NCBI GenBank assembly: GCA_947259675.1
Contig: CAMYNE010000035.1
Coordinates: 1-9,799, forward strand
DNA from: an uncultured Pirellulaceae bacterium
GTDB taxonomy: Bacteria > Planctomycetota > Planctomycetia > Pirellulales > Pirellulaceae
Length of the DNA: 9,799 nucleotides
Direction: 5' to 3'
The translations under genes and the position numbers were made by a program. The first letter of the stretch is position 1, and each line of letters starts with the position of its first letter. The notes beneath the pieces are model-generated. The model was not told the origin of the DNA, searched no databases, and saw only the letters and a list, made by a program, of their open reading frames with translations. This document shows positions 1 to 6,989 of this stretch, piece by piece.

Positions 1-1447
1 GAGATGCCTCGGTACCCTTGACCCTCCCTAGCTGGTCGCGTCCAAAAGACTGAGTAATCGAGCTGAGCATACAGTCGATTTGGCAAATAATGCGGGCACC
101 AGCCACCGGCACGATTTGTGATTGTTTTTCTGCTTCTTCGGGGTAACCCATCCGCGCAAAAATCGATGCCAGCCGGCAATTCACCAACTGACTCGCACGT
201 CGCTGGGCCAATTGAGCGTTAAGGTCCTGCCGGGCGGCACCAAAGGGTTGATGCCTGATTCGAGATTCCTGCCGGAGACGCTGGCGATGTTCACTTGGTA
301 ACCGATCAATCAGTTGTGCGTAGAATTGATCACGATAAGAGGCGATCATCGGAAGCAAGGTACCTAGCGTAACCGTGGAACTATGAGCGGCAGGTCCCGA
401 ACCACTAATCCCGGACGCCATCAATATCGTTCCGGCCAATACAGCTCCGGCTTCGGCCATCAACTCGTCTCTGTCGATTGGTTCTGACTTGTTCAATTCG
501 CCAGATTTCGAATCGCGTTCAACTCGCGAGAGCAAGGCATCCAGCGTTACTTGATGAATCAGAAACCGATCATAGAATCCGTGCTGGTTGATTCGGTGTT
601 CGTCCCATTGTCCGAAGTGATGGTTAGGTCGTTTGTTAATCGGATGATCAAAGTCGAATGCACGTGGGTCAATCGCCAACTCTTCGACTCGATCGGGGTC
701 GAAATGAGCGGCAAGCAAAATATCCTTATGGGTTTCTCGAAGCGTCGTCAAGGCAATTTCAACAATCTCGCGATAACGCCCCTGAGCGATCCCCGCTTCG
801 CGAACGTAAAGCGGAATCGGTCTTACCCATTCATGCGAATAGGGTTCAATTTTTTGCGATTCAAGCACCGCCACGGGACGATGTCCGATGAAATCATTGA
901 GACTTTCGATGGCCGGACGAATCACTTGTTCGTCAATGAATTTGGCACGTGATGTTTCATCTTCGGACTCGCCAGTCGCATCCAGGGCGGAATCACCCAG
1001 GGTCAGGATTTGTCCAAGAACTGTTTCGAACGCGCGACCAACGAAAAACGAGTTAAAAAGCACTTCATCCGATTGATGAAATAATTGGTCCTGATGAAAG
1101 TCTCGGTAAATCGGCAACAGGCGTTGCAGTGTCAACTCGATTGCCATCCGCGACTGCCGGGTATCGCGGTAGGTTTCATTCTCCTGTTCCAACTGTTCAA
1201 GTCGGTTCAACAGATAGCCATTTACTTTGCCTACGATCTGAAGACCGATCGAATTGCTGACTTCGTCGCCGGGCTGGCAAGCAGTGGCCGTGTCCGAATT
1301 ATGTTCTGCCATCGCAACGGCAAAGATCGAATTCAAATTAGCAAGAAATTTGGCGTCTCCGTTTCCTGACGAGAAATTCAAATAGCCAACAATCTGGTCA
1401 AGAGTATCTTGGACCGGGAGTTCAGTTCTCGCCCCGCCTTTATTCAT
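1..1447 (-). CDS. Large protein of unknown family, C-terminus beyond the window
   Basis: An open minus-strand frame begins with ATG at 1447 and runs without a stop to the left edge, giving 482 residues (MNKGGARTEL...). The frame upstream is closed by a TGA after only a short stretch with one TTG, so ATG 1447 is the natural start; a weak GGGG lies about 13 bases before it. I see no signal peptide and no clear transmembrane helix, so it is probably cytoplasmic. It looks mainly helical and charged, with a coiled-coil-like stretch near residues 80-95 (LEQLEQENE). The most striking block is residues 268-293, rich in His, Asn and aromatics (HPINKRPNHHFGQWDEHR), the kind of dense motif usually conserved within a family. 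Residues 335-370 are more hydrophobic with a GSGP turn. Near 432-440 GYPEEAEKQ resembles the end of a tetratricopeptide-like helix pair. I do not recognise the family and propose no function. It is transcribed divergently from the propeller gene at 1830. Confidence 0.85.
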   Translation of the reverse strand, partial: MNKGGARTELPVQDTLDQIVGYLNFSSGNGDAKFLANLNSIFAVAMAEHNSDTATACQPGDEVSNSIGLQIVGKVNGYLLNRLEQLEQENETYRDTRQSRMAIELTLQRLLPIYRDFHQDQLFHQSDEVLFNSFFVGRAFETVLGQILTLGDSALDATGESEDETSRAKFIDEQVIRPAIESLNDFIGHRPVAVLESQKIEPYSHEWVRPIPLYVREAGIAQGRYREIVEIALTTLRETHKDILLAAHFDPDRVEELAIDPRAFDFDHPINKRPNHHFGQWDEHRINQHGFYDRFLIHQVTLDALLSRVERDSKSGELNKSEPIDRDELMAEAGAVLAGTILMASGISGSGPAAHSSTVTLGTLLPMIASYRDQFYAQLIDRLPSEHRQRLRQESRIRHQPFGAARQDLNAQLAQRRASQLVNCRLASIFARMGYPEEAEKQSQIVPVAGARIICQIDCMLSSITQSFGRDQLGRVKGTEAS

Positions 1448-1829
1448 AAAAATTCGACACCCCAAATACGAAAAGCGCGATGCATTTCATCGCCCACTTT
1501 TCTTCTGTCCGCATCCAACCGACCATTAATCCTAAAAATCGCCCCCATATTGGTCTAGGTGCCTACAGCATCCTGCGACGCGAGTTGCTGCCAGCATGAG
1601 TAATTCCGGTACGCAATCCCTTCTTTTCCCGGAATTGACGAGTGTCGTATTAGGCTGAATTCGTTCAGCTGGTAACAGTTTTGAGAATTTCACGGCTCGT
1701 CTGTTGTGAGATTTGGTAAGATTGGACTTAGGAACCGTTGAAATCGGATAGAACCACGATTTACCAAAGAATTTGACTCAAACTCTAGATAAAATGAAGT
1801 GACGGTCACTTGATTGGAGAGAAGCAAAG
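1448..1829. other. Divergent intergenic region with inverted repeats
   Basis: This 382-base gap separates two divergent genes and must hold promoters for both, but no convincing -35/-10 pair stands out on either strand. It contains three inverted repeats. At 1470-1502, GAAAAG...CTTTTC encloses GCGATG...CATCGC with a five-base loop. At 1602-1636, AATTCCGG pairs with CCGGAATT across 19 bases. At 1654-1669, GCTGAA and TTCAGC flank a TTCG tetraloop. The first lies just upstream of the minus-strand start and would fall in its leader; the other two lie on the side of the plus-strand gene. A ribosome-binding site GGAGAG at 1816-1821 belongs to the gene at 1830. No credible small ORF was seen. Confidence 0.6.
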
Positions 1830-3629
1830 ATGAGACGAATCTTAGTAGCAACCATTTTGTTGTTGGCGAACTTTGGATTTCTGTCAAGTTCCGCGTTGGC
1901 GAACGACGGCAGGTCGATCCCTGACACAGCCATTGAATCGTCTGGATTAAGAGTCGAGTGGTTCACGCAGGTTGCGTCGGGTGTGCGGGCATCCATCATT
2001 GACATGTACATGAACGTTAACGAAAACAAGACCACAACATTCTATGAGCTTAGTTTTGGGCGTGGCCGCGAAGTCGTTTCGGAAAAAGACTTCGATGCTT
2101 TTGGCGAACCGCGAGGCATCGAAGGTGCCCAGGAACACGCTGAGCTGCGGCAAGAGATCATCAAGAAAGAACTTGAAGCCCGCGGATTTGAAGACACGGA
2201 AGTGACGATCCAAAAATACACGCTGCCGGAATCGTCACTCTATACCCTGACCAGCGACGGTCTCGTTACAGCTATTGATGCCGATACTGGAAATGTCCGC
2301 TGGTCAATCCAGGTTGGAACTCACACTTATCCTTCGATCGGGATTGGCGCGAACAACGCACACGTGGCTGCAATAAATGGTTCCCATTTGTATTGCCTGG
2401 AAGCGGCGACGGGAAAAATTATGTTTTTGTCTAAGTGTGACAGCACGGCCAGTTCAAGTCCTGCGTTATCGGACGAATACGTTTATGTACCGTTGTCCAA
2501 CGGCCGGATGCAGGTATTTTCGATCGAAGGCCGAGGACTCGTTTCTCAAAGTTACATCGGGTCTGGACGAGCGTTGTCGCGACCGTTGGTAACCGAAAAG
2601 AGCGTTTCCTGGTCGACAACCGCAGGACATTTAAACGTGGCGATGCACAAACAGCGTATCCTTCCTTCCCGAAAGCGGCCGCCTTCAATCGAGGAAGAAA
2701 CAAAACAGAAATCCGCAGCCGAAATTGCGGTTGATAAAGCAATTGAGGAAATCAAATTACGTGTTCGAGTCCGCGAATCGATCGGTGGTATTTCCTATCG
2801 CTTGAAGGCAAATGACGAATTCGTTTCCGCGGCGACTTACAAATCTGGTTTGCTCTTCGTTTCGTCGGTGGATGGATTTGTCTACGCGATCGACGAAGCC
2901 AAAGGCGTAATTATCTGGCAGTTTGCGACGGGTGATGAAATCGAAACGTCACCCATTCCGATTGGCAACGACCTGTACGTCGTAACAACCGGCAATAAGC
3001 TCCACAAATTGGACGCCCAAATTGGTGGCCCGGCCGAAGGCTGGAGTGAACCGGTGCCCAAGATCCGGGAGTACATAGGAGCCGGCAAAGACAAACTCTA
3101 CGTTAAAGATACCAAGGGCAACCTGGTTGTGCTCGGCCAAGATCGTGGTCAACGACTGGGACAGGTCGCCGCGCGCGGGTTGAACCTGAGTTACCAAAAT
3201 ACTCTCAGCGATCGGATTTACGTTGGAAACAAATCTGGAATGATTCAATGTTTACGCGAAGCTTCCAGCAAAATCCCGTATTTCCACTCCGCAGATTTTT
3301 TGGCTGATATGGACGATAAGGCAAAGGCAGGAGAAGGGCCCGAAAAAGCCATGGAAGTCGACGAGGACGATCCATTTGCAGGCTTTGATACGGGTGACGC
3401 AGATAAAGTTCAACCAGTCGACGCCGCTGACAACCCCTTTGGCGGTGGTGCTGCCGACAAAACCGATGATCAAAACCCGTTCGGCGGAGCTGTTAAACCA
3501 GCCGATAAACCAGCCGACAAATCGGACGACGATAGCAATCCATTTGGTGGAGGTGGCGACGACAAGTCAGGGGACAAGTCAAGCGACGATGACAATCCGT
3601 TCGGCGGCGGCGGTGGTGGAGGAAGTTAA
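1830..3629 (+). CDS. Exported PQQ-type beta-propeller protein with NPF-repeat acidic/glycine tail
   Basis: This 599-residue protein has a typical signal peptide (basic MRR, hydrophobic core, SALA before Asn25), so it should be exported, most likely to the periplasm. Start ATG 1830 is supported by GGAGAG about eight bases upstream. After an N-terminal region rich in Glu/Lys (85-125), blades of the PQQ/BamB-like propeller type appear: residues 137-160 (LYTLTSDG, AIDADTGNVRW), 187-199 (LYCLEAATGK), 217-232, 341-364 (LLFVSSVDG, AIDEAKGVIIW), 381-396 and 422-435. A charged, probably helical insert (278-315) separates two propeller segments. The tail from 500 is acidic and low complexity, with DPFAGF at 514 and NPFGG at 535, 549, 570 and 589, ending in seven glycines and a serine. 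Such propellers usually act as scaffolds; the family resemblance alone does not prove that it binds PQQ or is an enzyme. It appears to be a single-gene unit closed by the terminator at 3692-3752. Confidence 0.85.
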   Translation: MRRILVATILLLANFGFLSSSALANDGRSIPDTAIESSGLRVEWFTQVASGVRASIIDMYMNVNENKTTTFYELSFGRGREVVSEKDFDAFGEPRGIEGAQEHAELRQEIIKKELEARGFEDTEVTIQKYTLPESSLYTLTSDGLVTAIDADTGNVRWSIQVGTHTYPSIGIGANNAHVAAINGSHLYCLEAATGKIMFLSKCDSTASSSPALSDEYVYVPLSNGRMQVFSIEGRGLVSQSYIGSGRALSRPLVTEKSVSWSTTAGHLNVAMHKQRILPSRKRPPSIEEETKQKSAAEIAVDKAIEEIKLRVRVRESIGGISYRLKANDEFVSAATYKSGLLFVSSVDGFVYAIDEAKGVIIWQFATGDEIETSPIPIGNDLYVVTTGNKLHKLDAQIGGPAEGWSEPVPKIREYIGAGKDKLYVKDTKGNLVVLGQDRGQRLGQVAARGLNLSYQNTLSDRIYVGNKSGMIQCLREASSKIPYFHSADFLADMDDKAKAGEGPEKAMEVDEDDPFAGFDTGDADKVQPVDAADNPFGGGAADKTDDQNPFGGAVKPADKPADKSDDDSNPFGGGGDDKSGDKSSDDDNPFGGGGGGGS

Positions 3630-3691
3630 TCAATCCATTTTGGTCAAGGGCGGTTGCGAGAGTCAGGCTGATTTTCGACAATCGCCCGCAG

Positions 3692-3752
3692 AAGACCACT
3701 CTGACTGAGTGACCACAGTTTTCAGGTCTTTCAGTTGGAGTGGTCTTTTTTT
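3692..3752 (+). terminator. Strong nested intrinsic terminator after the propeller gene
   Basis: AAGACCACTC (3692-3701) pairs perfectly with GAGTGGTCTT (3738-3747). Inside it ACTGA (3704-3708) pairs with TCAGT (3731-3735) and GACC (3711-3714) with GGTC (3725-3728), separated by symmetric two-base internal loops. A run of T continues to about 3751. The stem is followed by only 40 bases before the purH start, so it may also act on purH expression. Confidence 0.85.
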
Positions 3753-3791
3753 GATCAAATTGAATCAACCACAGCCTGGTTAACCGAAGTA

Positions 3792-5360
3792 ATGGACTCA
3801 CCGAAAATTGAACGAGCGTTGATGAGCGTCAGCAACAAATTGGGAATTGTCGATTTCGCACTTGGATTGGTCGACGCAGGAATCGAAATCTACAGCACTG
3901 GTGGTACACGTCGACACTTGACTCAATCTGGGATTCCCGCCATCGATGTCGCCGAATACACCGGCTTTCCTGAAATGATGAATGGGCGGGTCAAAACGCT
4001 TCATCCCAAAATCTTTGCCGGCATCCTCTGTCGACATAACAATGAATCCGACATGAACGCCTTGGCTGAACATCAGATTCGGACCTTCGAGTTGGTCGTC
4101 GTTAATCTTTATCCGTTTGAAGCCACGATTTCGCGACCTAATGTGCTGCTTCATGAAGCGGTGGAGCAGATCGATATAGGCGGTCCCAGTCTTGTTCGTG
4201 CTGCTGCAAAGAACAGCGATTTTGTTTCTGTTGTGACGCACCCTGAACAATACTCCGATGTGCTGGAAGAAATCAAGGAAGCCCGTACGACGACCATTCG
4301 CACGCGAAAAATCCTGATGAGCCAGGCGTTTCAGCATACTGCCAAATACGACAGCGCGATCGCCGAATATTTTTCTGGGGAAACCGAAGGCGAAGACTTT
4401 CCATCAACGCTCCAATTGACATTGCAACGAAAAGCAAGTCTACGATACGGCGAGAACAGTCATCAAAAGGCAGCCTTATACACTCTCGAAGGTTGCAACG
4501 AAGCAAACGTGGTAAATGCGAGGCAGCTGAATGGAAAACAGCTTTCCTACAACAACTTGATGGACCTCGATAGCGCTCTGGCGATGGTTCGATCGTTTGA
4601 TTCACCTGCCTGTAGTGTTGTCAAACACAGCAATCCTTGTGGCGCGGCGATTGGTGAAACTCTGACCGAAGCCTGCCAAAAGGCTTTTGCCGGTGATCCG
4701 GTTAGTGCATTTGGCAGCGTGATCGGAATCAACCGCACATTGGACGTTCCAACCGCGGAGTTTCTCGCAAATGGAGACTTCTTTGTCGAGGCGATTGTCG
4801 CACCAGACTTTGTCGGTGAAGCCGAGAAAATCCTGAAGACAAAACCAAAATGGAAAAAGAACGTGCGACTGCTTAAGGTTGGCCGGCTGGCTCCCGTTCA
4901 ACCAGCCCGTGAATTTCGAAATCTGCTTGGTGGAATCCTGGTCCAAGACGTCGACAATCAACCTGATTCGCCTGGCGAATGGAAAATCCCTACCATCGCA
5001 AAACCTGACGAGGAGCTGCTGAAAGAACTGCAGTTCGGCTGGGCCATGGTCCGCCATGTCAAGTCCAATGCAATCACGTTGTCGCGCAACGAAGCACTGT
5101 GCGGCGTGGGTGCAGGACAAATGAGCCGTGTTGATGCGGTTCAGATTGCCATTATGAAAGCAGGTGATCGAGCATCCGGTTCTGTTCTTGCTTCCGACGC
5201 TTTTTTTCCGTTTGCCGATTCGATTCAGGCTGCTGCGGAAGCCGGTATCAAGGCGATCATTCAACCGGGGGGCAGTGTCCGTGACGACGAAGTGATCGAG
5301 GCCTGTAACAATCACCAGCTGCCGATGGTGTTAACCGGTCAGCGGCATTTCCGACACTAA
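3792..5360 (+). CDS. purH: Bifunctional AICAR formyltransferase / IMP cyclohydrolase
   Basis: PurH performs the last two steps of de novo IMP synthesis in the cytoplasm: transfer of a formyl group from 10-formyl-THF to AICAR, then ring closure of FAICAR to IMP. From ATG 3792 it is 522 residues, close to the usual 510-530. The N-terminal cyclohydrolase domain (1 to about 195) shows ALMSVSNK (9-16), STGGT (35-39), TGFPEMMNGRVKTLHP (57-72), VVVNLYPF (102-109) and DIGGPSLVRAAAKN (128-141). The transformylase domain shows LRYGENSHQ (217-225), QLSYNNLMDLD (250-260), VKHSNPCGAA (277-286, with the catalytic Lys278-His279 pair), FAGDPVSAFGSV (299-310), VKSNAI (423-428), GAGQMSRVDA (440-449) and ASDAFFPFADSI (468-479), ending in TGQRHFRH. 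A longer frame from TTG 3735 exists, but its first codons lie in the terminator stem, and the family alignment begins near residue 7 of the ATG version. The ribosome-binding site is weak. No domain is missing. Confidence 0.96.
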   Translation: MDSPKIERALMSVSNKLGIVDFALGLVDAGIEIYSTGGTRRHLTQSGIPAIDVAEYTGFPEMMNGRVKTLHPKIFAGILCRHNNESDMNALAEHQIRTFELVVVNLYPFEATISRPNVLLHEAVEQIDIGGPSLVRAAAKNSDFVSVVTHPEQYSDVLEEIKEARTTTIRTRKILMSQAFQHTAKYDSAIAEYFSGETEGEDFPSTLQLTLQRKASLRYGENSHQKAALYTLEGCNEANVVNARQLNGKQLSYNNLMDLDSALAMVRSFDSPACSVVKHSNPCGAAIGETLTEACQKAFAGDPVSAFGSVIGINRTLDVPTAEFLANGDFFVEAIVAPDFVGEAEKILKTKPKWKKNVRLLKVGRLAPVQPAREFRNLLGGILVQDVDNQPDSPGEWKIPTIAKPDEELLKELQFGWAMVRHVKSNAITLSRNEALCGVGAGQMSRVDAVQIAIMKAGDRASGSVLASDAFFPFADSIQAAAEAGIKAIIQPGGSVRDDEVIEACNNHQLPMVLTGQRHFRH

Positions 5361-5376
5361 ACCAGTCGAGTTGCCG

Positions 5377-6318
5377 ATGAAACGAAATGCTGCCATCATT
5401 GGTCCAACACCTCAATTCGTACGCTGGGCGATCGATCATTCATGCCCCTTACGTGAAATTGACTTGGGCGACCTGGCCAAATCGACGTTTCGACAGTTGA
5501 GAAGTCTTCGCGCGTTGTCGGAAGGAATTCGTGAAGAGCGGGTTTTTGAAGAAATCTGTGTTCACGAGTCCGTCGGAATAGTTCACCCTGATTTCGGAAG
5601 TTCACCTGCCAGGGGTTTCCTTGTCAACGAAATCTATTCCGTGTTTGGCGGCAGACAATTTGTCCAATCTTGTTGCGGTCGTTGTCCCGCGAACGCAGAT
5701 GACGGACACGGCGACGCATGGGCAGGCTGTTTTGGTTGGTTAGCGGCTGATCCTGGTTGGGAGATGAGTCCAATTCAAATCGAGGAAAGATCGATTGAAG
5801 AAAATCTCGTTCAGATTGTCTCGAATATCGTGCTGGAATTGAAAGACGATTTCGAGAGATGTTTCGAATCACTTCCGGCCAACTGGTACGGATTATGGAT
5901 GCCCAAAATTTTTTCGCGTGAACAGGTCAGAGTATTGGCGAAAGTGTTTGCGATTGCTTCCCGATCAATCTCAACCGGGAGCAAACAAAACCGATCGTTT
6001 CAACAGTTGTTTGATGCGATCCAACGATGCAACGAATACGGTCTCAATTTGCACGCGGAGTTGGTCCCCGCCGGTTATTCAGATGGAGTACGGTGGAAAA
6101 TTTTGGCTCATTGCCCGGATTGCAAATGTGTAGCCCAACCGACCGCGGCAAAAAGATGCGCCGCTTGCAATAGCGAGCGAAAACACGTGCAAGCGCGTTA
6201 TCAGAAAGTGCTCGGCCTTCGGCCCTATCTTATGCTAGAGCACTTACTTGGAGGACCCGACGCGTTCAGATTCATCAGGCGGTACTTGAAACGTAAGAAT
6301 CAATCTGGCAGTGGTTAA
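5377..6318 (+). CDS. Protein of unknown function with two cysteine clusters (zinc-ribbon-like C-terminus)
   Basis: This 313-residue protein starts at ATG 5377, sixteen bases after the purH stop, so the two are probably co-transcribed. A TTG six bases earlier is in frame, but ATG is preferred; the Shine-Dalgarno is weak in either case. There is no signal peptide or membrane segment, which suggests a cytoplasmic location. Two cysteine clusters stand out. The first is CCGRCPAN at 99-106, followed by HGDAWAGCFGW (111-121), with Cys23 and Cys61 further upstream. The second is CPDCKC at 246-251 with CAAC at 261-264, the spacing of a small zinc ribbon. A helical stretch around 140-225 links them. 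The C-terminus is basic (RRYLKRKNQ). I do not recognise a named family; the style is that of conserved planctomycete proteins. Metal binding is inferred from cysteine spacing only, and the link to purine synthesis rests on position alone. Confidence 0.85.
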   Translation: MKRNAAIIGPTPQFVRWAIDHSCPLREIDLGDLAKSTFRQLRSLRALSEGIREERVFEEICVHESVGIVHPDFGSSPARGFLVNEIYSVFGGRQFVQSCCGRCPANADDGHGDAWAGCFGWLAADPGWEMSPIQIEERSIEENLVQIVSNIVLELKDDFERCFESLPANWYGLWMPKIFSREQVRVLAKVFAIASRSISTGSKQNRSFQQLFDAIQRCNEYGLNLHAELVPAGYSDGVRWKILAHCPDCKCVAQPTAAKRCAACNSERKHVQARYQKVLGLRPYLMLEHLLGGPDAFRFIRRYLKRKNQSGSG

Positions 6319-6455
6319 CGGCCCAGATCTTTATGGAATGAACCAACAGTCGTGAAGTCTGAAAAACTGGCTTCCAGTTTTTCGAGTTCCACTTTGAGCC
6401 AACTTGCGAACGCCTCCCTGTTTGGGAATTGATTTGGGCGGCGCTTTGAATCCAT
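6315..6455 (-). CDS. Possible small protein (46 aa) converging on the purH-linked gene
   Basis: A minus-strand frame ends at 6315 and could start at ATG 6455 (MDSKRRPNQF..., 46 residues) or further upstream at 6611 (98 residues). The last 35 residues read like a real helical protein: FPNREAFASWLKVELEKLEA, then SFSDFTTVGSFHKDLGR. The N-terminal extension of the longer version is Asn-rich and unconvincing, so the short start is preferred; no Shine-Dalgarno is visible for either. The stop overlaps the stop of the convergent gene in the shared palindrome TTAA (6315-6318). Against it, a perfect hairpin at 6361-6383 that looks like a terminator lies inside the frame. Function unknown. It is not antisense to another coding region, which makes it more credible than most short frames here. 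Confidence 0.45.
   Translation of the reverse strand: MDSKRRPNQFPNREAFASWLKVELEKLEASFSDFTTVGSFHKDLGR
6361..6383. terminator. Perfect 10-bp hairpin, candidate bidirectional terminator
   Basis: GAAAAACTGG (6361-6370) and CCAGTTTTTC (6374-6383) form a perfect stem with a CTT loop, 42 bases after the stop of the plus-strand gene ending at 6318. The T-run lies inside the stem, not after it, so it is not a canonical intrinsic terminator, but no better candidate follows the purH operon. It could work on either strand. It overlaps the possible small minus-strand gene. Confidence 0.5.
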
Positions 6456-6989
6456 ATTGTTGGAGTCGTTTTGGTGACGAGCACCTAAATCAAACTCGCT
6501 TGATTCTGGATTCTTGTTGTTAGCGTACACGACTGTTCCTCTCTTGCCTCGTTGATTGTTCGCGGTCTCAATCAGAGCATTGGAAGTTAGATGCAAAAAC
6601 GGGGCCAACATTACATGAATTCATCGAATCTGTTCAATACATGGTTTCAAAGTGAATCTTGGAACACACAGCGACAGTGGTTTTGAACCAAATCGTCTCA
6701 ATCTGATAACAAGACGATCAAAATTGGTACAGGTTCGCGACAATCCGTCAGGCCGCCGCAGATTCGGGCGAGGCAAAAAAGCTGACAAACAAGGCAACCT
6801 GGGGCAAAAAGCGTCATTTGGATGATTTGTGGCTGTCAGCACAATGCAGAAAAACTATTATCATCGAGCAAAAAAAAGGGGTTGGGCAGGTTGAAGGGGT
6901 TGCTAACAGTGATAGACTCTACCCCTTAATTAGTGTGAAACGTCCCAAAGGGACACAATTTTAACGTAAACACATATGGAGATTTTCGA
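6456..6989. other. Intergenic region with terminator-like and operator-like repeats
   Basis: This 534-base stretch has no convincing gene; the short frames in it have no ribosome-binding site and low-complexity or arginine/proline-rich translations. Two zones have structure. Around 6775-6840, GCTGACA and TGTCAGC form an inverted repeat that, read on the minus strand, is followed by TTTTTT. Around 6876-6957 there are two direct copies and one inverted copy of AAGGGGT, a possible promoter, and a short hairpin GTCCC-AAA-GGGAC (6942-6954) in the leader of the gene at 6990. From 6456 to about 6770 I see nothing recognisable. Confidence 0.55.
6891..6918 (+). promoter_or_regulatory. Candidate sigma-70-like promoter for the CxTC-repeat gene
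   Basis: TTGAAG (6891-6896) and TAGACT (6913-6918) are separated by 16 bases, with four matches each to the -35 and -10 consensus. Transcription would begin near 6925, giving a leader of roughly 65 bases that includes the GTCCC/GGGAC hairpin. One AAGGGGT copy overlaps the -35 element, and the inverted copy lies at the predicted start site. Planctomycete promoters are poorly defined, so this is only a candidate. Confidence 0.3.

Noticed and set aside
551..1369. Series of plus-strand open frames (551-952, 888-1076, 1085-1369)
   Set aside because: They lie opposite a continuous 482-codon minus-strand frame that reaches the window edge and has far better coding character.
3735..3791. Longer purH frame starting at TTG 3735
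   Set aside because: The TTG and the next codons are part of the terminator stem and T-tract, and PurH homology begins just after ATG 3792.
3798..4337. 179-codon minus-strand open frame inside purH
   Set aside because: It is antisense to the conserved cyclohydrolase domain; open only because of codon bias.
4602..5315. 237-codon minus-strand open frame inside purH
   Set aside because: It is entirely antisense to well-conserved transformylase sequence and its translation has no recognisable protein features.
6615..6686. 23-codon plus-strand frame from ATG 6615
   Set aside because: No ribosome-binding site, very short, and no promoter or terminator around it.
6728..6760. GGTTCGCGACAATCC resembling a tRNA T-arm
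   Set aside because: No acceptor stem, anticodon arm or D-arm could be placed around it.
6621..6842. 73-codon minus-strand frame
   Set aside because: No ribosome-binding site, arginine/proline/leucine-rich translation without domain character, and it crosses the terminator-like inverted repeat.
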